64,000 bases of DNA from ATX-6F1 sp943369485. GTDB lineage: Bacteria; Cyanobacteriota; Cyanobacteriia; PCC-6307; Cyanobiaceae. Each line of letters begins with the position of its first letter. The first letter of the stretch is position 1. The position numbers and the translations under genes were made by a program. Below the pieces are notes generated by a model. The model saw nothing but the letters and a program-made list of their open reading frames with translations, made no database searches and was not told the origin of the DNA. Positions 27,317 through 36,496 of this stretch are shown here, piece after piece. The stretch covers positions 62,001 through 126,000 of the forward strand of contig CALRNH020000005.1 of NCBI GenBank assembly GCA_943369485.1. Direction: 5' to 3'.

Positions 27317-28217
27317 TGTGCAGTGCCGCCAGGTTGTTACGGCAGACAAGTGGGTCTGCGGCCAACAGCGTTGTGGTGCGATCCAACAGCCCCAGACCTC
27401 AAACCCAATGCATCCATACACCCATGCCCGACTGAAAGGCATCGTTCGGGAACGCCTGATCCGGCAGCATCTCCACGAGGGCAGGGGCCGCGCTCAACTT
27501 GCCGTTGAACGAGGGATCAGTGAGTGCAAGGCCCGCCCATGGCTTGCACGATTTCGGGTTGGCGGTGTTGCCGCACTGGCGGATCGACGGGGTGCTCGCC
27601 GCACCCAGCGGCGGACGCTCAATCCGCAGCAACTGCAGCAGGTCGTGGACCTCAGGCATCTGGGGCTGAACCGGATGCGAAATCTCGACCCCTGGCGCCT
27701 GCGTTTCTGGATAGGCGAAGTCGTCTCATAGAGCGGCAGTAGCAGCCTGTGAAACTGCACCAATGGGAACGGCCGGCGGCATGATCCATGACGACATCTA
27801 GCCACAGGCTTCTCCGCAGGAGTGACAGCTGGCGCGGTCTCAGCGGGTTGGACACCGGATCACCGACGATCCGCACAAGGGCACATCACCAGGCGCTGGC
27901 GACGAGAAGGTGCCCGTGGCCGTGGATGACGCACAGGGCTCTCCTACAAGAAGGTGTTGCCCGACGAGGCGGGGCCGACCACGGTGGGCTTCCTGAGCCG
28001 AGCGGCATGGCCTCCGGCCGACATCGTCACCCTTAAAACGAGGCTGGAGGTGTCACCCTATGGAATCCCATGTGTCAACTCAGCCACTCGCAATGAGCTG
28101 CTGCTGGCTAACCTGCGGATCGACAACTGCCGAAGATCCCACATGGACCTGGTTGGTTTCACCCCCAGCAGTGGCTCGCTCTGCTGCATGGCTGAACAAC
28201 CCCGATGGCAAACCACA
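27317..28217 (+). mobile_element. IS481-family insertion sequence, degenerate copy 2
   Basis: A 901-base element in the same orientation as copy 1 (19505). Left end TGTGCAGTGCCGCCAGGTTG, right end reading TGTGGTTTGCCATCGGGG. The transposase N-terminus is better kept here: LKGIVRERLIRQHLHEGRG, AVERGISECKARPWLARFR, VAALADRRGARRTQRRTLN (helix-turn-helix and linker of IS481 enzymes). The DDE half is frameshifted (VAVDDAQGSPTRRC near 27910). It is inactive. Together with copy 1 it brackets the glycan genes. Confidence 0.85.
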
Positions 28218-28574
28218 CGTAGTTCTTCGTCCAGAAGCCGCATAATTCGGATAAAATGCTGGCAGGTGAGGTTCCTTCTCCTTTGCTAGTAGGGGATCTC
28301 AAGATTCACATTAGCCAGAACACCCAACTTGGCGGTGATGTGTCAAGATTGACAAACAGTATGTAGAGTGTGAACTATGGCGAGTTAGAGACCCCTCTTT
28401 GTTTGTAGCACAAGCAACAGCCTTGCGGAAATTGATCTGCAATGGTATGTGGAGTTGGACTCAAGAAGACTTGAAACGGACTTCTTCGAGTCACGGGTAT
28501 GGTTCTTAGCGTACCTACAATCTTCAGTCAACAGACTACGATCGAGGAATTAGTCAGAACAAAGGCAATTCCCA
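28218..28574. other. Upstream region of the lipid cassette
   Basis: About 357 AT-rich bases with no supported gene. It would hold the promoter of the FAAL gene. No clear -35/-10 pair or operator could be chosen with confidence. Confidence 0.4.
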
Positions 28575-30344
28575 ATGGAGTCAGTACGGCCATGGCAGAG
28601 GGTGCTTTCCCCCGACCAACTTATTAACAGTGGATTCCTTTGCAATAGGGCTTCACATCAGCCCAACCAAGTGGCTTTTACCTTTCTTCAAGACGGAGAA
28701 GCTGAAACTAACAACCTTACCTATGAAGCGCTAGACAGGCAAGCAAGGGCGATCGCCGCTCAACTACAACAACATGCAGTAAAAGGAGAACGCGCATTAC
28801 TGCTCTATCCGGCGGGATTAGAATTTATTGCAGCTTTTTTCGGCTGCTTGTATGCAGGAGTCATTGCCGTTCCTGTCGAACCGCCTCGACCGAATCGATC
28901 AATGTTCAAGTTACAGGCGATTGGAGAAGATTGTCAGCCAAAACTCGTCCTCACGACAGCATCCCTCATCACGGAACTCTCAAGTCGGCTAGCCAAAGAG
29001 TCTGTCCTGGATGTCGCACTGTGGCTAGCAACCGACAAGATTGACGACGACTTAGCCAGCCACTGGGAGATACCGAAGATCGATCGAGAAACCTTAGCCT
29101 TCCTGCAATACACATCGGGATCTACAGGAACACCTAAAGGGGTCATGGTCAGCCACGAAAATCTGTCGAGCAATTCACAGTACATCAATCAATCTTTTGA
29201 GTTAAGCACAGAGAGCATTTCTGTCAGCTGGCTGCCTCACTTTCACGACATGGGACTCATAGACGGAATACTTCAACCCTTGTATAGCGGATTTAGGGGA
29301 ATCCTTATGCCGCCTAGATTTGTCTTTCAGAAGCCAATTCGATGGCTTAAAGCAATTTCCCGCTACCGAGCGACTCATAGTGGTGGCCCCAATTCTGCCT
29401 ATGAGCTTTGCGTCCGTAAAGTAACTCCTGAGCAAAAGCAGACTCTGGATTTAAGTAGTTGGTGCAGTGCCTATAACGGTGCAGAGCCAATTCGTCAAGA
29501 TACCTTAGAGCAGTTTAGCGCTGCTTTTGCTTGCTGTGGATTTCAATCCCACTATTTTTTCCCTTGTTATGGATTAGCTGAATCGACCCTCATGGTTACG
29601 GGAGGACGGGTAAACAATAAACCTATTATCTTTCAGGTTGAAGCAGAAGCACTGAAGCAAAATCGGGTTGTTGAGTTTGAATCTAAAGACGCCCTAAAGA
29701 CTCGACAACTGGTTGGATGTGGGAAAGGGTGGCCTGAGACAAAGGTCGTCATCGTAGAGCCCGCAATGCTCATCCAATGTGCTCCCGAGCAAATAGGAGA
29801 GATTTGGGTATCGAGCACCAGTGTGGCGCAGGGCTATTGGAACCAACCGAAGGAAACGGAACAGACCTTTGGAGCTTATTTAGCCGATACTGGAGAAGGA
29901 CCCTACCTACGCACGGGCGACTTGGGATTCTTGAAAGATGGTGAGCTTTTTTTGACAGGCAGACTCAAAGATATCATTATAATTAGAGGCCGCAATTATT
30001 ATCCTCAAGATATCGAACTGACTGTGGAAAGAAGCCACCCCGCACTTCGCCCAAATTGCGGAGCTGCCTTCGCACTAGAGATTGGCGGTCGAGAGCAACT
30101 TGTCGTCATCCAGGAGGTGGAGAGGAGTTATCTGCGGCGCTTAGATTTTGATCAAGCAGTTGGCAATATCAATCAAGCTCTTATGGAGCAATATGAACTG
30201 TCAACTTATGCGGTCGTCTTAGTAAATCCCGGCAATGTTCCGAAGACTTCCAGTGGAAAGCTCAGGCGTCAAGCCTGTAAAGAGGCTTATCTGAATAATA
30301 CGCTAGACGTGCTGGGCGGGAGAATTGGTCATCTAAGCATATAG
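28575..30344 (+). CDS. Fatty acyl-AMP ligase (FAAL)
   Basis: A 589-residue adenylate-forming enzyme. The P-loop is YTSGSTGTPKGVMVSHENL (from about residue 179), followed by SWLPHFHDMGLIDGIL, the FAAL-typical block HSGGPNSAYELCVRKVTPEQ, LDLSSWCSAYNGAEPI, and FFPCYGLAESTLMVTGG. The hinge region is LRTGDLGFL ... GRLKDIIIIRGRNYYPQDIE, with the catalytic lysine in PKTSSGKLRRQ near residue 560. FAALs activate a fatty acid as acyl-AMP and load it onto an acyl carrier protein instead of CoA. The matching ACP is encoded at 33392, with desaturases in between, as in JamA-JamB-JamC type cassettes. A HIP1 octamer at 28749-28756 hints at a cyanobacterial donor. Confidence 0.92.
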   Translation: MESVRPWQRVLSPDQLINSGFLCNRASHQPNQVAFTFLQDGEAETNNLTYEALDRQARAIAAQLQQHAVKGERALLLYPAGLEFIAAFFGCLYAGVIAVPVEPPRPNRSMFKLQAIGEDCQPKLVLTTASLITELSSRLAKESVLDVALWLATDKIDDDLASHWEIPKIDRETLAFLQYTSGSTGTPKGVMVSHENLSSNSQYINQSFELSTESISVSWLPHFHDMGLIDGILQPLYSGFRGILMPPRFVFQKPIRWLKAISRYRATHSGGPNSAYELCVRKVTPEQKQTLDLSSWCSAYNGAEPIRQDTLEQFSAAFACCGFQSHYFFPCYGLAESTLMVTGGRVNNKPIIFQVEAEALKQNRVVEFESKDALKTRQLVGCGKGWPETKVVIVEPAMLIQCAPEQIGEIWVSSTSVAQGYWNQPKETEQTFGAYLADTGEGPYLRTGDLGFLKDGELFLTGRLKDIIIIRGRNYYPQDIELTVERSHPALRPNCGAAFALEIGGREQLVVIQEVERSYLRRLDFDQAVGNINQALMEQYELSTYAVVLVNPGNVPKTSSGKLRRQACKEAYLNNTLDVLGGRIGHLSI

Positions 30345-30383
30345 ATAAGTCCGGAGAAGCGAAGTAAATTTATCATCAAAGCC

Positions 30384-31341
30384 ATGTCAATCCCTCTTAT
30401 CACAAACAACCAATACCAACTTGCCCAATCGCCAAACGAGTTACCTGTATCGATCGTTAGTGGCGTCTGCAAAGGATCTAACGACGCTGCACTGTGGCCA
30501 CTCTTTTCATTCCACTTCTGTGGTTAACAGTTGCTGTTGGCAAAGCTTGTTAATGTGACCCAGGAGAATCGAAGCCGGTCAAGTATAAAGGCTGTAAACG
30601 CTGACCATATTGTGAAAACTGAAGGGTTTCATCGATACTTTACACATTCTGCTTATCAGGCTTATTGAGTGGCTCGAGTCATGAACGCAATTCTAGGCTC
30701 TATGCCAGTCCAAGGAACACTGATTCAATGGATTAGCATTCACCTTATCTCAATACGCACAACCATCAATGCCAAGATTCTTACCCTTCTGCTTATTACG
30801 CGATAACAAGATAGGGAAGGCTTCCGCGCAACTGGCTTGCATTAGTCGACATGTTAATGGATAGCTTAGCGGCAACATCAGGCTTTTGCAAGAGATTTAC
30901 CAAAAGATTGGGCCATTGCGATGATCAATCAACTGATCTTGCCCTGGTCCACCCAAGTTCAACCAATTGATACTGTTTTGGGTGGAATCTTGACTGGTTC
31001 TTAGATAGACATCGGGCAAAGACTTTAATGGGGAAGAGTCTGATCGCCTGCTTCTAGTCAACCATGCCTTTCGGCCACTCAATATCCAAACGTACTGTTA
31101 TGGCAACCGCCCTTGCGAGACCAATGGCCAGAATCAAAAGAATTTCGGCGGTTCTGCCTATTTTGGAGAAACTTGGCTCATCGACTACCATGCCTTCCTA
31201 ACGCTGCGATTGTCCGTTTAGCTGGTGGTAGATTGACGCGGCAGGTTGGGTCAACTAGACTTAATAGAAAAATGCGGTTGGCATGGGATCTCAAAGAGTC
31301 CATCCCAACGAGAACAGGAGTTAAACAGCAGCCAGACTTGC
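30384..31341 (+). pseudogene. Fatty acid desaturase, degraded (third copy)
   Basis: This region keeps the spacing of the two intact desaturases downstream, but with many frameshifts. GFHRYFTHSAYQAY (first His box) lies at about 30627. MNAILGSMPVQGTLIQWISIH follows, and the second box is lost (HLISIR in place of HRRHH). VLGGILTGS is near 30980, then YGNRPCETNGQN and FGETWLIDYHAF (third box broken) near 31160. RLAWDL is near 31278. The distance from the first His box to the expected end equals that of the intact gene at 31388. The ATG at 30384 is a plausible original start. Confidence 0.75.
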
Positions 31342-31387
31342 TTGGCATGTTAGACAAAGTCTGAACCACTGACATTCTAGCCAACGA

Positions 31388-32350
31388 ATGACAATTCAAT
31401 TTGATAAAGCTATCCAGAGAGACTTTACTCAGTCTGGTTCCGAAAAGGGGAAAGTCATCAATAACGATTACATCAAGAAACTTCAATTGCGACATTTTTT
31501 CTGGTATAATGCGCTCCCATTTATCTTATTGATCCCTGCAATCATATCCATTCGGTGGCTGCCGATTGGCTTGATCGAGATTGGGCTGATTTTGCTTTTT
31601 TGGGCTTTGACCATGACCGGTGTGAGTGTCGGGTTTCACCGTTACTTTACCCACCGTTCTTTCAAGACAAATCCAATCATGGGGACAGCTTTTGCTATTC
31701 TTGGCTCAATGGCAGCCCAAGGTCCCTTGATTTCATGGGTAGCTGTACACCGCCGCCACCATGAATGCAGTGATGAGCCCGGAGATCCCCATTCTCCGAA
31801 TCTTCACGGTCAAGGCTTCTGGGGTACGATTCAGGGATTGTGGCATTCCCATATCGGTTGGCTGATCAATCACGAGTATCCTAATCCTGCATTCTATGCC
31901 CCTGAACTTCTACGAGATAGAAGCATCTCAAAGATTAATCGGCATTATCTTTTTTGGGTGATTCTGGGTCTAGTGATTCCCTCAGTCTTAGGAGGGATTC
32001 TCCACGGCTCTTGGACGGGGGCTTTGCAGGGCTTTCTATGGGGAGGACTGGCAAGGATTTTCCTGGTTGATAACATTATCTTGAGTGTCAATTCGGTATC
32101 TCACGTCTATGGCAACTGTGCCTTTAACACTCAGGATAATAGTCGGAATAACCCTTGGGTAGCTCTCCCGACGTTTGGTGAATCATGGCAAAACAATCAC
32201 CATGCTTTCGAGACTTCAGCAAGTATCGGATTGGAATGGTGGCAAATAGATTTGGGCTACTACTTCATTCGGCTCTTAGCATTTACTGGTCTAGCCTGGG
32301 ATGTCAATCTTCCTTCAGTATCAATGATGGAAGCCAAAAAAATTGGGTGA
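31388..32350 (+). CDS. Membrane fatty acid desaturase 1 (stearoyl/JamB type)
   Basis: A 320-residue di-iron membrane desaturase. All three His boxes are present: HRYFTH (84-89), HRRHH (121-125) and NNHHAF (His 271-272). Hydrophobic hairpins precede box 1 (ALPFILLIPAIISIRWLPIGL, IGLILLFWALTMTGV) and follow box 2 (YLFWVILGLVIPSVLGGIL). It belongs to the acyl-lipid/acyl-CoA delta-9 family, which includes the alkyne-forming JamB. The context of FAAL and ACP argues for an acyl-ACP substrate. The position of the double or triple bond cannot be read from sequence. Confidence 0.9.
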   Translation: MTIQFDKAIQRDFTQSGSEKGKVINNDYIKKLQLRHFFWYNALPFILLIPAIISIRWLPIGLIEIGLILLFWALTMTGVSVGFHRYFTHRSFKTNPIMGTAFAILGSMAAQGPLISWVAVHRRHHECSDEPGDPHSPNLHGQGFWGTIQGLWHSHIGWLINHEYPNPAFYAPELLRDRSISKINRHYLFWVILGLVIPSVLGGILHGSWTGALQGFLWGGLARIFLVDNIILSVNSVSHVYGNCAFNTQDNSRNNPWVALPTFGESWQNNHHAFETSASIGLEWWQIDLGYYFIRLLAFTGLAWDVNLPSVSMMEAKKIG

Positions 32351-32404
32351 TCTCATTCTTCGTTGAGATACAACCAGGCCAGTTCATCTACCCTGGAAAC
32401 AACA

Positions 32405-33334
32405 ATGCAGCAAATTTCAGTCAAGAGTGATCGCTTGAAAAAGCATCAGGAGATTCATGGCATCACCAATATCATTCTGCCCTTTCTAGGCTCGATTGCT
32501 GCCATAACCATGGCTTGTCGATTTGGCGTTAGTCCTACAGACTTTTGGCTGTTCGCAAGTATGTACTTTTTGACAATGATTGGGATTACGGTCGGATTTC
32601 ACCGACACTTTGCCCATTCTGCCTTTCAAGGGAGTCAAGCGCTTCGAGTTGTCCTGGCTATCCTTGGCTCGATGGCTGCTGAAGGTCCTCTCAATTATTG
32701 GGTAGCAACTCATCGCCGCCACCACAAATACACCGATGCCTATGGAGATCCGCACTCTCCCTATGTCAAGGAAAATCAACAGTTTGGCTTTTTCGAAGGA
32801 CTTTGGCATTCCCACATGGGGTGGACGTTCAATCATGAACTGACGAATACCTTCGTCTTTGCCAGGGATCTAGCTCAAGAACCAATCATGACCAAGATTA
32901 GTCAGCTTTACTATGTTTGGACTTTCTCGGGAGTAGCCATTCCAGCTCTCATTGGCGGACTGATCACAAGAACCTTGATCGGTGCTTTATCTGGCTTTTT
33001 GTGGGGCGGTTGCCTGCGTATTTTCCTTCAGCACCATCTCGGTTTCTGGACAGTTGGCTCCTTAGCCCATCTTTTTGGGGATCGTCCCTTTGAGACTAAG
33101 GATCACAGCCGGAATAATGCCTGGGTAGCTTTTTTTACTGGGGGAGAATGGCACAATAACCATCATGCTTTCCCGAATGCTGCTGTTATGGGATTTGAAT
33201 GGTGGCAGATAGATATCGGCAGCTGGCTCATTCGTGGCTTAGAAAAGCTGGGCTTGGCTTGGGATGTCAAAGTGCCTACGGCAGATATGTTTGCGGCCAA
33301 AAAAAATGCTTATCACTCTAATGGTTTAGGCTAA
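32405..33334 (+). CDS. Membrane fatty acid desaturase 2 (stearoyl/JamB type)
   Basis: A 309-residue paralogue of the preceding gene, probably from tandem duplication (shared WKGLWHSHxGWxxNHE-like and FLWGGxxRIFL stretches). His boxes: HRHFAH (66-71), HRRHH (103-107), NNHHAF (His 253-254). The ATG at 32405 (MQQISVKSDRL) is preferred over 32363 because the upstream part overlaps a non-conserved spacer. Two different desaturases in one cassette suggest two successive desaturations, or a desaturase plus an acetylenase. Confidence 0.9.
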   Translation: MQQISVKSDRLKKHQEIHGITNIILPFLGSIAAITMACRFGVSPTDFWLFASMYFLTMIGITVGFHRHFAHSAFQGSQALRVVLAILGSMAAEGPLNYWVATHRRHHKYTDAYGDPHSPYVKENQQFGFFEGLWHSHMGWTFNHELTNTFVFARDLAQEPIMTKISQLYYVWTFSGVAIPALIGGLITRTLIGALSGFLWGGCLRIFLQHHLGFWTVGSLAHLFGDRPFETKDHSRNNAWVAFFTGGEWHNNHHAFPNAAVMGFEWWQIDIGSWLIRGLEKLGLAWDVKVPTADMFAAKKNAYHSNGLG

Positions 33335-33391
33335 GGTAGAAGTTTGCCCAGCCTTGTCCTCAAAACCCAATCACAACCATTATCCAGCACA

Positions 33392-33751
33392 ATGAACGCA
33401 GATTCTCACAATTCTGGTGAAGGCAGCATGCATCTTCGGAATCAAGACCTCATGGAGACCTCGACCAACGCAACCAGCAGCCCCGAGGCCATGGGGAAAG
33501 CAGACATGAGTCCGCTAACTGCAGAACAGATTCAAGCTTGGTTGATTGCCTACCTTTCCAAACTTCTAGAAATTGCCCCAGACGAGATATCAGTTTCTAT
33601 TTCCTTTGATCGCTATGGACTCGATTCCTCGGCGACCATCGGTTTGACCAGTGATTTAGGAGATTTTTTGGGACGCGAGATCGATCCAGCAATCACATAT
33701 TCTTTTCCCACTATTGAGGCTTTAACCAAGAACTTGGTTGAATCTGCATGA
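33392..33751 (+). CDS. Acyl carrier protein of the FAAL cassette
   Basis: About 119 residues. The C-terminal 80 form an ACP: AEQIQAWLIAYLSKLLEIAP, then FDRYGLDSSATIGLTSDLG with the phosphopantetheine serine in GLDS (about Ser79), and the helix TYSFPTIEALTKNLV. A poorly conserved, Ser/Asn/Thr-rich N-terminal extension of 40 residues precedes it. Starts at 33392 or 33428 are both possible. It is likely the acceptor for the FAAL and the carrier during desaturation. A phosphopantetheinyl transferase would have to come from elsewhere in the genome. Confidence 0.88.
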   Translation: MNADSHNSGEGSMHLRNQDLMETSTNATSSPEAMGKADMSPLTAEQIQAWLIAYLSKLLEIAPDEISVSISFDRYGLDSSATIGLTSDLGDFLGREIDPAITYSFPTIEALTKNLVESA

Positions 33752-33899
33752 CGAAAGTATTCTGTTCATATGCACTTCTTATTTCTAGCCTTTATGGCTG
33801 GCAAGAAGGTCTTCTGTTGTGAATTCTGTGCAGGTATTCTGGGATTGTCGAATTTACTAAGGCCCGGTTGGAATTGAGGGTATAGCAATAGTTTGGGGT

Positions 33900-34330
33900 T
33901 AATGTCTTTTCCCAGTGCTGGCGATCCAGAATCGCTCTGGTCGTTGCTACATGAGCGTGCGGAAGCCTTCTCTGACATTCCTACCGCTGCAGCGCGGCCA
34001 CAAATGCTTGACGCATCAGCCGGATGCCCTGCAGCAAAGTCAGCCAGTCGATTGTTTCGTCCTTCCACAGATACCACAGGGAAATCAGATGCTGCTGCAG
34101 GTCCAGCAGCTCCGCTCCAGCCTCACCGCAGGGCCTGACGCTAAGCGATGTCGTTGAGATCAAGGATCACGTGTGCCCAGCACAGGCTGTCGCTATTGGG
34201 TGGCCAGATGATGGTGGGAGGGAGAAGCGGTCGCTCACGACAATGCCGCCAAAGGCGTTCTCGTGTAGCTCAATCCTCAGGGGGACGTCACGCCAAGTGG
34301 TGTCAATCCCGAAAACGAGCACCGGCCATC
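33900..34330 (-). pseudogene. IS66-family transposase fragment
   Basis: On the minus strand, GGIVVSDRFSLPP followed by LCWAHVILDLNDIA (34290 to 34150), then AGAELLDLQQHLISLWYLWK and WLTLLQGIRLMRQAFVAAL (34110 to 33985) match the middle of IS66 TnpC transposases. Both ends are missing and frames change. It separates the lipid cassette from the next IS element. Confidence 0.65.
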
Positions 34331-34862
34331 ATGCCTTTGGGAGGCATCAAGGACTTCCAAAACTGGCAGCGGATTCTGGAGTCTGCATGGCTCCTATGCG
34401 TCGCGGCCGGAGGCAAGTCTGCCGGCGGCCTCCCCTGGATGGCTGGAGTTTGAACCCCAGAAGGTGCCTTGGATCTGATATGGGGAGGGGCCGAAGCTGT
34501 TCAGTCAACTACCTCCACCGAACACTGAGGTGGTCTGGCTTTTCTGGACAGGTCCCATCGTTAACCTCTGAGGCGGGGTACCGCCCCTGAATGGGGCTCC
34601 CACCATCAGCGAAGCCTTATCCACAGGAGTTGAGCAAGCGCCGCACCCACAGCCCCGAGTTCAATGCCAGGGTCGACATGGAGGCGATCAGTGGCCGCAA
34701 GACGATCCAGGAGATCGCCGCTGATCACGCCATCCAACCGATCCAGGTGAGCCAGTGGAAGAGGCCGCTCCTCGATGGCGCCAGCGAGCTGTGCACCAGG
34801 GGCAAGCAGACCAGGGACAAGGAGGAGGGGCAGGCCAAGGAGGCTGAACTGTTCCAGCAGTG

Positions 34863-34888
34863 CTGCTTCGCAGAAGCCTGACGGCTAC
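34863..34888. repeat. Double-hairpin mini-element E (26 bases), inserted in a transposase gene
   Basis: Begins CTGCTTCGCAGAAGCCTGAC and ends GGCTAC. Hairpins GCTTC-GCA-GAAGC and GCC-TGAC-GGC. The expected protein here is ELFQQ-IGRLQMELEW; the element sits between ELFQQ and GRLQMELEW, so insertion into an existing gene can be read directly. Confidence 0.78.
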
Positions 34889-35652
34889 GGCCGGCTCCAG
34901 ATGGAGCTGGAGTGGCTCAACAACGTCTCTGCTGCTCTGATGCCCGTGAACTGCGCAAGCTGGTCGATTACGACCATCCCGAGCTCAGCTTCAGTCGGCA
35001 ATGCGTCCTGCTGGGGCTGGCTGGATCCACGCTCTACTACCGGCCCAAACCGGTGCGGGAATCGACCCTGCGGATCATGGCCAGGATCGATCCTCTCTAC
35101 CTGGAAGATCCCTGAAGCGACAGCCGCCGGATGGTGGACTACCTGGCCAGAGATGGAATCCCGATCAGCCGTGACCGGGTGCGAAACCTCATACGGCGCA
35201 TGGGTTTACGGGCGATCAACCAATAACCGCGCACCGCGGCTCACGGTCAGTCATCCGAGCGTTTCCCCTGCCGGGTGGATCTCAATCTAGTCACGGCCGC
35301 GGATCAGGTCTGGGCGACCGATATCACCTACATCCCGATGCGGAAAGGTTTCCTCCACATGGTGGCGATTGTGGATCTTTTCTCCAGGAACGTGTAATCC
35401 TACAGAGATGGCTTCGCCTACAGCTGGAAGCTCTCCAACAGCCTTGACACGGAGTTCTGTCTGGATGCCCTGGAGATGGCGCTGGAAGGTGGCCGCAAGC
35501 CACAGATCTTCCATTCCGACCAGGGATGTCAATTCACCACTGGTGACTTTGTGGCACGCCTCAAGGCAGAGGAAATCAAAGTCAGCTGGTCGAGTAGAAA
35601 GCGCTGCTACGACAACATCTTGGTGGAGAGGCTATGGCGAACAGTCAAGTAC

Positions 35653-35684
35653 GTAGCCGCAGGCTTCTCGGCGCAGCCGAGTAG
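35653..35684. repeat. Double-hairpin mini-element D (about 32 bases), inserted in a transposase gene
   Basis: Starts GTAGCCGCAGGCTTCTCGGC and ends AGTAG. Hairpins GCC-GCA-GGC and CTCGGC-GCA-GCCGAG. The expected protein continues RLWRTVKY-EEVYQRAYSDGW; the element falls between RTVKY and the V-Y-Q-R-A-Y stretch, shifting the frame. Confidence 0.72.
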
Positions 35685-35963
35685 AGGTGTACCAACGTGC
35701 CTACAGCGATGGCTGGGAGGCAGAGATCAGCCTCGGCCGATACCTATGGAGGTACCGCCATGTAAGACCTCCCAACTCCCTGGGAGGCAGAACTCACCAT
35801 GAGGTCTACACTGAGACCGAACCCTGTTCCTCCCGCCCGGAGTTAACGATGTCAGGGGCAAGAACTCTCCAATTAAAGGCAGCCATCTCAGAGCTCTAAC
35901 AACCAAGCAGAAGCGCCCAGGCCAAACGGCCGGAACCCCACGAGCCATCTCCAGAGTGCCTCA

Positions 35964-36281
35964 GTGGGTATAAGAAATTTTTTATCTACGGACGATCGAT
36001 CGTTTCATCGTCAAACCGCACGGCGGTTGTAAATGCGACGGCACCTAGCCCATCGAACCAAGATCCCCAATGCCCTAGTCACTACTCCCCATGAGTGGTC
36101 TCACCACCACGAACCAGGCAGACGACTGACTGCCCCGTGTCAACTACGTAGGCGGCCGCCTACCTAATCGTCGCCGAGCAGGCAGACCACTCCTTCTTCA
36201 CCTGGATCGCCTTGAAAGGTGATCCGGAATGGGGCTGTTTGATTAAATGCTCTCGACCATCCCATGGCCCTGGCCGATAAC
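35964..36281. other. Gene-free spacer
   Basis: About 320 bases between the degenerate IS3 element and the cyAbrB scrap. No supported gene, RNA or repeat seen. Confidence 0.45.
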
Positions 36282-36490
36282 TCACTCCTCCTCGTCAGCC
36301 CCACCCGCGGTCACCAGGCGAATCACTGTGCGCCCCAGCTTGATCTCTAACTCGTCGCCGGGGCTGAGGTCCAGCAACGCGGAGTAGGCCTTGCCGATCA
36401 AGAGGTTGCCGTTGCCCTGGACGGTGTTCCACCCTCTACGTCCCGCCACGCCCGCAACGTCAGGACCCTCGACGGCCTCGACGGGTGAGG
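36282..36490 (-). pseudogene. cyAbrB-type transcription factor, C-terminal fragment
   Basis: The frame reads VAGRRGWNTVQGNGNLLIGK, then AYSALLDLSPGDELEIKLGR and TVIRLVTAGGADEEE before the TGA at 36282. This is the C-terminal AbrB-like domain (GNGNLLIGKAY..LL.L.PGDEFEIKLGR) of the cyanobacterial cyAbrB regulators. The N-terminal half is absent, and no start codon exists in frame between it and the STAS gene, so it is a truncated remnant. Confidence 0.75.
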
Positions 36491-36496
36491 GCCGCT

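Larger units (their letters stand above)
34525..35963 (+). mobile_element. IS3-family insertion sequence, degenerate
   Basis: About 1440 bases. Tentative inverted ends: TGAGGTGGTCTGG at the left, and TGAGGCACTCTGG read from the right. OrfA is recognisable at 34630-34860 (THSPEFNARVDMEAISGRK, TIQEIAADHAIQPIQVSQWK). OrfB runs in pieces: DARELRKLVDYDHPEL, STLRIMARIDPLYLEDP, AADQVWATDITYIPMRKGF (first Asp), IFHSDQGCQFTTGDF (second Asp), RKRCYDNILVERLWRTVKY (Glu), AYSDGWEAEISLGRYL. Nonsense codons and two inserted mini-elements (34863 and 35653) break it, so it is inactive. Confidence 0.8.

Noticed and set aside
34591..34881. Intact IS3 orfA starting at 34591
   Set aside because: The frame opens before the real start and ends in an inserted mini-element; the element as a whole is interrupted, so it is described as a degenerate IS.
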